From the NCBI GenBank assembly GCA_002773655.1, contig PFAR01000044.1, positions 9,175 to 26,580 on the forward strand: 17,406 nt of DNA. Reading direction: 5' to 3'. Origin of the DNA: Candidatus Falkowbacteria bacterium CG10_big_fil_rev_8_21_14_0_10_43_10. GTDB taxonomy: Bacteria; Patescibacteriota; Patescibacteriia; Patescibacteriales; XYC2-FULL-47-12. A program made the translations under genes and the position numbers. A model generated the notes under the pieces. That model made no database searches, had not been told where the DNA came from, and worked only from the letters and a program-made list of their open reading frames with translations. Below, piece by piece: positions 13,919 to 17,406 of this stretch. The stretch's first letter is position 1. Each line of letters starts with the position of its first letter.

Positions 13919-13940
13919 AATACCGTTATACCACAGCCCG
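13908..13940 (-). tRNA. 5' half of an interrupted proline-type tRNA
   Basis: On the minus strand: acceptor CGGGCTG, TG, D arm GTAT-AACGGTA-TTAC, then CACCC and TTG as the start of an anticodon loop. It matches the 5' half of tRNA-Pro(CGG) in all but six of 33 bases. The changes in the acceptor strand are compensated in the 3' half at 13731-13737. Joining TTG to GGGT of the 3' half would give loop TTGGGGT, anticodon GGG (Pro), with one C-C mismatch in the anticodon stem. That joining is hypothetical. Confidence 0.6.
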
Positions 13941-13951
13941 TAAATATTTAT

Positions 13952-14009
13952 GATTTTAGATTTTAGATTACGCCTGCTAATCCTAAATCTAAAATCTGTA
14001 ATCTAAAAT
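13952..14009. repeat. AT-rich inverted repeat between tRNA genes
   Basis: ATTTTAGATTAC (13960-13971) is matched by its exact complement GTAATCTAAAAT (13998-14009), with further GATTTTAGATT units in both orientations between them. Similar TTTAGATTA motifs occur at 4846-4931. Confidence 0.75.
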
Positions 14010-14017
14010 TATCTCCG

Positions 14018-14088
14018 TGGACCTGGGGAGAATCGGACTCCCGCCTCCGCAATGCGAATGCGGCGTCGTACCACTAGACTACAGGCCC
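14018..14088 (-). tRNA. tRNA-Ala (anticodon CGC)
   Basis: Acceptor GGGCCTG/CAGGTCC contains the G3-U70 wobble that identifies alanine tRNA. The anticodon stem CCGCA/TGCGG encloses TTCGCAT with anticodon CGC. The T arm is GGGAG-TCCGATT-CTCCC, in which position 55 is C instead of the nearly universal U. Discriminator A; no CCA encoded. Confidence 0.93.
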
Positions 14089-14228
14089 CTTATTTCAAAT
14101 TTTTAATTTATAATTAACCTAATTATTCTAATCAATATCCAATAACCAATTTTAATTTCCAAAATTTATTGGGGCTTTTAAATTGGGATTTGATTAGGTT
14201 AATTAGAATAATTATTATAATTAGAAAT
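14089..14228. other. AT-rich spacer with inverted segments
   Basis: These 140 bases between tRNA-Ala and the cyclophilin gene contain ATTAACCTAAT near the left and its complement ATTAGGTTAAT near the right, plus further short complementary pieces (CCAATTTT/AATTGGG). No gene is seen. A structured terminator or a dispersed repeat are both possible. Confidence 0.5.
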
Positions 14229-15059
14229 TTAATTTTCTTCTGTACTTGTCGCTTCTTCCTCGCTGGAAGTTCCATTATAATTTTCCAGCTCTTTCAGCTC
14301 CTCTTCCCCTAATTTATAATTATCTTTGCTGCTTAATAATCCAATGCTTTCAATTATTATGCCTTCAACCGGATGGCTGTTTTCGTTCGTCTTTACCGCT
14401 TCAATTTTATCCACCGTTTCCATGCCTTCAACGACCTCGCCGAAATTCGTGTGCTTGCCGTCCAGCCAAGGCGTGGCTTCTTTGGTGACGATGAAAAATT
14501 GCGAACCATTGGTATTTGGCCCGGAATTAGCCATAGCCAAGCTGCCGCGCGCTAATTTGTGGCTGTTAATTTCATCCTGAAACTTATATCCCGGACCGCC
14601 GGTACCGTCATCATCCCAGTTATCATCCTTGGAATTCGGATCCCCGCCCTGAATCATAAAATCCTTTATCACCCGATGAAATTTAGTTCCGTTATAAAAC
14701 CCTTTCTGGGCTAAATTCATGAAATTATTCACGGCTAATGGCGATTCGCTGTAAAATCGTACCTTGATATTGCCAAAATTTGTTCTGATTAATGCCTGAT
14801 TATACGTAGAGAACAAATTTTCCAGTTCAATTTTATTCCCCTGTTCTTGTTTTTGGCTGGAGTCCGGCCGGGCAGTATTTTTTAATGAAACCACCCCCCT
14901 GCTCTTATTTATGTCCTCCAGCAAATCCTGTTCGCTGAAAGCAATATTATTATCCTCCGGCGCGCCGCGCAAAACGCTTTCTTCGACCTGTTTTCCCGCG
15001 GGCAAAGAGCACCCGGATAGAATTAATAAGCTTATTGTTAACGCAAATACTTTTTTCAT
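14229..15059 (-). CDS. Cyclophilin-type peptidyl-prolyl cis-trans isomerase lipoprotein
   Basis: This 276-aa protein is exported as a lipoprotein: MKKVFALTISLLILSGC places Cys17 in a lipobox. It then carries an unstructured linker to about residue 87 and one cyclophilin domain. The domain starts ALIRTNFGNIKVRFY and has the active-site residues in FHRVIKDFMIQGGDP (catalytic Arg), GSQFFIVT and PWLDGKHTNFGEV (Trp and His of the proline pocket). The tail is acidic (TSSEEEATSTEEN). Likely role: proline isomerisation during folding of secreted proteins on the outer face of the membrane. Only a weak AAAG precedes the ATG. Confidence 0.95.
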   Translation of the reverse strand: MKKVFALTISLLILSGCSLPAGKQVEESVLRGAPEDNNIAFSEQDLLEDINKSRGVVSLKNTARPDSSQKQEQGNKIELENLFSTYNQALIRTNFGNIKVRFYSESPLAVNNFMNLAQKGFYNGTKFHRVIKDFMIQGGDPNSKDDNWDDDGTGGPGYKFQDEINSHKLARGSLAMANSGPNTNGSQFFIVTKEATPWLDGKHTNFGEVVEGMETVDKIEAVKTNENSHPVEGIIIESIGLLSSKDNYKLGEEELKELENYNGTSSEEEATSTEEN

Positions 15060-15083
15060 TTCTTTATATACAGGTTAATACAG

Positions 15084-15130
15084 AAATCTGTGCTCCGTGT
15101 TTATCTGTATTAAATCTGTGTTAATCAGTG
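15084..15130. repeat. Intergenic copy of the repeat also found inside rarA
   Basis: AAATCTGTGCTCCGTGTTTA and the following TTAAATCTGTG correspond to the segment at 5499-5546 in rarA in the same orientation, with scattered, mostly transition, differences. It fills most of the gap between the CCA-adding enzyme and the cyclophilin gene. Confidence 0.65.
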
Positions 15131-15135
15131 ATAGT

Positions 15136-16683
15136 TTATTTTACCCAAAACTCCCCCTTCATATTCTCTTCGTCCTTTTCCCTCCTGCCTTCAATTACTT
15201 TCTTCGCTTTAGCGCACAGTTCATCCAAATCCATCTTATTTAATTCTCTGCTCCGTTTTTCCAAATGTTCTTTTTCGTTCAGCTCCGGTTCTTCAATAAC
15301 TTCCGCCAGCAGCACGTCCAGCATAGCGCCGATTTTCGGTCCAGGTTTTATATTTAACAAAGGCATCAGTTCATCCCCGTTGATTTTCAGCATTTTTACC
15401 GATACCGGATCATTCTGCACCTTTTTCATCATATACTGCAAGTGGCGTAATTTATACGGCATAGCTTTCGGAGTTCCGCTTCCCAATCTATCAGCTACCC
15501 GCAAATCAATCAAGTCCTGCAGGTTTTCCCTGCCTACCTTATTAATCAAACGGCGCACCGAAGCGGCGGTTACCTCGTCAACATTATAATAGAACATATG
15601 GTTTCTGACCAGATTGGTAACGCGGTTAATATCCTCGCGGGAAAATTTCAGCCGTTCCATAATTCGCTTCGCCATCTTCGCCCCGGCATACTCATGGTTG
15701 TAAAAAGTGGCATCCTCGCCCATACCTTCTTTTACTTTGGGTTTGGCGACGTCATGCAACAGCGACGCCAGGCGCACCTGATAATCTTTATTCTTAGTGT
15801 GGCGCAAAGACTCTACGGCGTGCTTAAAAACAGGATAGGGATGGTGTTTATTTTGCGCCACGCCGACGCCCTGCTCCAGCTCCGGAATAATATACCGCAA
15901 CAGCTTTGTTTTATATAGTAACAAAATTCCGTCTGCCGGATAATCAGACTGCAAAATTTTTATCAGTTCGTCATGAATGCGCTCCTGGGAAACGAATTTT
16001 ATCGCGCCAGCCAGTTTAACGATCGCCCGCTCGGTTTTCGGCTCTATCTCAAAATTTAATTGCACGGCGAACCTGACTGCCCGCATCATTCTTAAGGCAT
16101 CTTCTTTAAATCGGTCGCTCGGCTCCCCTACCGCCCTTACTATTTTTTTATCAATGTCCTTTAAACCGCCAAACAGATCTACAAGTTTCCACCCTTTTGG
16201 AATTTTAATTTCAGGATTTATAATTTCTCTGGAATTTGGTGCTTGGAATTTGCTGCTTGCGCCAAGCGCTAATGCGTTGATCGTGAAATCTCGCCTCTCT
16301 AAATCCTTATCAAGCGAATTTTCAAATTGCACTTCGTCCGGATGCCGCCTATCGCTATATCCCTGCTCACTGCGGTAGGTCGTCACTTCTACATATTTCA
16401 ATCCGTCTTCACGTTCATCTTCAGCGATTTTAATCAAAACCGTGCCGAATTCATTTTCATATTTGCTGTCCGGAAAAACTTTCGTGATTTCCTCCGGCCG
16501 GGCATTGGTCGTCACGTCCCAATCATTAGGATTCATTCTTACATTCGCATGTGCCGCATTTGTAGCGCGGCCGAGCGAAGCGAGCAACAACAAATCCCGC
16601 ACGCATCCGCCCACGACATAGGCTTCATAGCCTGCTTTCTCTAATCGCTGTAATATATTTTGCACCTGTTTGGGAATTTCCAT
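15136..16683 (-). CDS. cca: CCA-adding tRNA nucleotidyltransferase (polynucleotide adenylyltransferase family)
   Basis: This protein of about 515 aa builds or repairs the CCA end of tRNAs, a needed step because no tRNA gene in this window encodes CCA. The N-terminal nucleotidyltransferase domain has AYVVGGCVRDLLL and the metal-binding DWDVTT. Next come TTYRSEQGYSDRRHPDEVQF, RRDFTINALAL, the DLFGGLKDIDKKIVRAVGEPSDRFKEDALRMMRAVRFA segment, and an HD domain (RLASLLHDVAKPK). Two insertions interrupt conserved spacing: about 20 residues between DLLL and DWD (LASLGRATNAAHANVRMNPN), and a stretch containing SSKFQAPNSRE after NALAL, both encoded by repeat-like DNA. The start chosen is ATG at 16683. 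GTG at 16695 is an alternative. CCA-adding rather than poly(A) polymerase activity is inferred from context. Confidence 0.93.
   Translation of the reverse strand: MEIPKQVQNILQRLEKAGYEAYVVGGCVRDLLLLASLGRATNAAHANVRMNPNDWDVTTNARPEEITKVFPDSKYENEFGTVLIKIAEDEREDGLKYVEVTTYRSEQGYSDRRHPDEVQFENSLDKDLERRDFTINALALGASSKFQAPNSREIINPEIKIPKGWKLVDLFGGLKDIDKKIVRAVGEPSDRFKEDALRMMRAVRFAVQLNFEIEPKTERAIVKLAGAIKFVSQERIHDELIKILQSDYPADGILLLYKTKLLRYIIPELEQGVGVAQNKHHPYPVFKHAVESLRHTKNKDYQVRLASLLHDVAKPKVKEGMGEDATFYNHEYAGAKMAKRIMERLKFSREDINRVTNLVRNHMFYYNVDEVTAASVRRLINKVGRENLQDLIDLRVADRLGSGTPKAMPYKLRHLQYMMKKVQNDPVSVKMLKINGDELMPLLNIKPGPKIGAMLDVLLAEVIEEPELNEKEHLEKRSRELNKMDLDELCAKAKKVIEGRREKDEENMKGEFWVK
16231..16258. repeat. 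14-bp tandem repeat inside the CCA-adding enzyme gene
   Basis: GGAATTTGGTGCTT and GGAATTTGCTGCTT follow each other directly with one difference. They encode SSKFQAPNSR on the minus strand, in a place where the family normally runs from INALA straight into the DxFGG segment. Confidence 0.75.
16565..16590. repeat. Repeat-like GC-rich segment inside the CCA-adding enzyme gene
   Basis: A GC-rich stretch read on the minus strand as GCTCGCTTCGCTCGGC, a direct doubling of GCTCG, lies in an otherwise AT-rich gene. It encodes LASLGRATN between the glycine-rich motif and the catalytic DWD. Repeat identity is inferred from its composition and position. Confidence 0.5.
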
Positions 16684-16799
16684 ATAATTACACACTACCT
16701 TATTTTTACTATCTTTTCAAGGATTGAATAAATAAAAAAGGCCATGAAAAATTCATGAACCTAACCGAATGAACTTTGTTTGTTTTGCCTGCCTTTAAT

Positions 16800-16828
16800 T
16801 TGACTTTTCTTTAATCTTATAGTTATAT
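16800..16828 (+). promoter_or_regulatory. Putative sigma-70 promoter of the small plus-strand gene
   Basis: TTGACT (16800-16805) is followed by 17 bases and TTATAT (16823-16828), or 18 bases to TATATA. A strong AAGGAGG ribosome-binding site lies at 16869-16875, five bases before the ATG at 16881. Confidence 0.6.
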
Positions 16829-16880
16829 ACGAAATATACTGTTTCCCAAAAATTTTTTCTAGAAGAAAAAGGAGGCCGCT

Positions 16881-17237
16881 ATGAGATGGTTTGTGGTTGG
16901 AAAAGTTAAAGATGGTAAAAAAATTCCGGATAATCTAAACTTCTTAAATGAAGCTCTGGCTTATCTGCGGGAACAAATTTCTCTTGGCAAAATCTTATCT
17001 TCTTTCTTTTGCCCGGCCAACCAGGAGACTTGGACCATCTTAGATTGCGAAGGAAAGGAATTAAAGCCGCTAATTTTTGAGTATCCTTTATCGCAATTTA
17101 TGCACTTTCAGGCAACTGATGAATATATTCCTCCTGATGCAGATATCTGGCCTAAACTTGAAGGACTTATGACATCAGAGATTGCCCTTGAAATTATGGC
17201 TGCCAAAGTCAGAGGACCATTGGCCACAGCCATATAA
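16881..17237 (+). CDS. Small protein with muconolactone-isomerase-like (dimeric alpha/beta-barrel) pattern
   Basis: This 118-aa protein was not firmly recognised. The order MRWFVVGKVKDG, a helix EALAYLREQISLGKILSSFF, a strand ETWTILDC, and ELKPLIFEYPLSQFMHFQATD resembles ferredoxin-fold small proteins of the muconolactone isomerase/YciI kind, which form dimers. The helix-GKI-strand-YPL..F pattern is the main clue. It has no signal peptide or membrane segment. It is a single-gene transcript with a strong promoter, a strong AAGGAGG SD and its own terminator, unlike the minus-strand housekeeping genes, so it is likely well expressed. Enzyme activity cannot be claimed. Confidence 0.75.
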   Translation: MRWFVVGKVKDGKKIPDNLNFLNEALAYLREQISLGKILSSFFCPANQETWTILDCEGKELKPLIFEYPLSQFMHFQATDEYIPPDADIWPKLEGLMTSEIALEIMAAKVRGPLATAI

Positions 17238-17264
17238 TCCCCACCAAACCGGCGGGATTTTTTT
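17238..17264 (+). terminator. Probable intrinsic terminator
   Basis: An imperfect GC-rich stem (CCCCACC ... GGCGGG) directly after the stop codon is followed by seven T residues. Confidence 0.65.
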
Positions 17265-17297
17265 ATACTCTATAAATTATAAATCACTTACCCGTCT

Positions 17298-17318
17298 CGC
17301 CTACGGCTTGCCGAGGCG
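17298..17318. repeat. GC-rich palindromic repeat
   Basis: CGCCT and AGGCG flank an inner hairpin CGGC-TT-GCCG with one bulged A. It stands out as GC-rich in an AT-rich spacer and resembles the other dispersed palindromes of the window in type. Confidence 0.7.
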
Positions 17319-17349
17319 GACAAATATACAAATAAATCCAGCACCTTGA

Positions 17350-17372
17350 CCGCAGGGTATTAAACCCTGCGG
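17350..17372. repeat. CCGCAGGGT palindrome
   Basis: Nine-base arms CCGCAGGGT/ACCCTGCGG flank a five-base loop. The last bases of the window (CCCTGCGGCAG at 17396-17406) begin what looks like another copy, cut by the window end. Confidence 0.8.
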
Positions 17373-17406
17373 CAAGAATGATGATAGCCCTTCATCCCTG
17401 CGGCAG

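Noticed and set aside
13730..14100. CRISPR array from the repeated tRNA-like segments and AT-rich repeats
   Set aside because: The repeats are tRNA sequences and inverted AT-rich units, not evenly spaced direct repeats with unique spacers, and there are no cas genes.
15128..15589. A 153-codon plus-strand open frame opposite the CCA-adding enzyme
   Set aside because: It is a low-complexity Ser/Phe-rich translation antisense to the HD and C-terminal part of a well-supported gene.
1..17406. Use of UGA as glycine (Gracilibacteria/SR1 code)
   Set aside because: Several well-defined genes end at TGA where their families end (for example the HD hydrolase), and the intact genes have no internal TGA.

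Overview
The window looks like the chromosome of a small, fermentative, probably host-associated bacterium of the Patescibacteria (Candidate Phyla Radiation), most likely a Parcubacteria-type lineage. This placement is an inference. It rests on compact, often overlapping minus-strand genes that mostly lack a clear Shine-Dalgarno sequence, a DUF5654-type small membrane protein, a Patescibacteria-style serine recombinase tail, tRNA genes without an encoded CCA, and many short dispersed palindromic repeats. TGA is used as a stop, so the UGA=Gly code of Gracilibacteria and SR1 does not apply.

Layout. 71-143 is tRNA-Thr(UGU). 185-4328 holds two GT4-type glycosyltransferases on the minus strand, which flank a plus-strand secreted protein of unknown function that has its own promoter, strong SD and terminator. 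4336-4796 is a Phd/RelE-like toxin-antitoxin pair with a repeat-rich upstream region. 4944-9385 is a minus-strand housekeeping block read in the order DUF5654 membrane protein, HD phosphohydrolase, acylphosphatase, isopentenyl-diphosphate isomerase (idi), DUF167 protein, undecaprenyl diphosphate synthase (uppS), RarA ATPase. Idi and UppS together supply and use isoprenoid precursors for the lipid carrier that cell-surface glycan assembly, such as that of the two glycosyltransferases, may need.

9600-13700 is an accessory island: an orphan radical SAM/SPASM enzyme and a Nudix hydrolase lying between two copies of a 45-bp direct repeat, then a 5'-truncated serine recombinase gene, then a complete 1604-bp IS1182-like insertion sequence with perfect 17-bp terminal inverted repeats. 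Next to it is a tRNA cluster (13730-14088): intact tRNA-Pro(CGG) sits inside a second, interrupted proline-tRNA-like gene whose two halves carry a 24-nt inverted repeat, followed by tRNA-Ala(CGC). The right part holds a cyclophilin-type lipoprotein, a CCA-adding enzyme (which the CCA-less tRNA genes require) and a small plus-strand protein with a dimeric alpha/beta-barrel-like pattern.

Two things stand out. First, the nested/split tRNA arrangement, in which compensatory base changes keep the acceptor stem of the interrupted tRNA paired. Second, short repeats of several unrelated families sit in frame inside conserved genes (both glycosyltransferases, RarA, the CCA-adding enzyme, the recombinase remnant and the transposase C-terminus) and encode extra surface-loop peptides, much like the Rickettsia palindromic elements.
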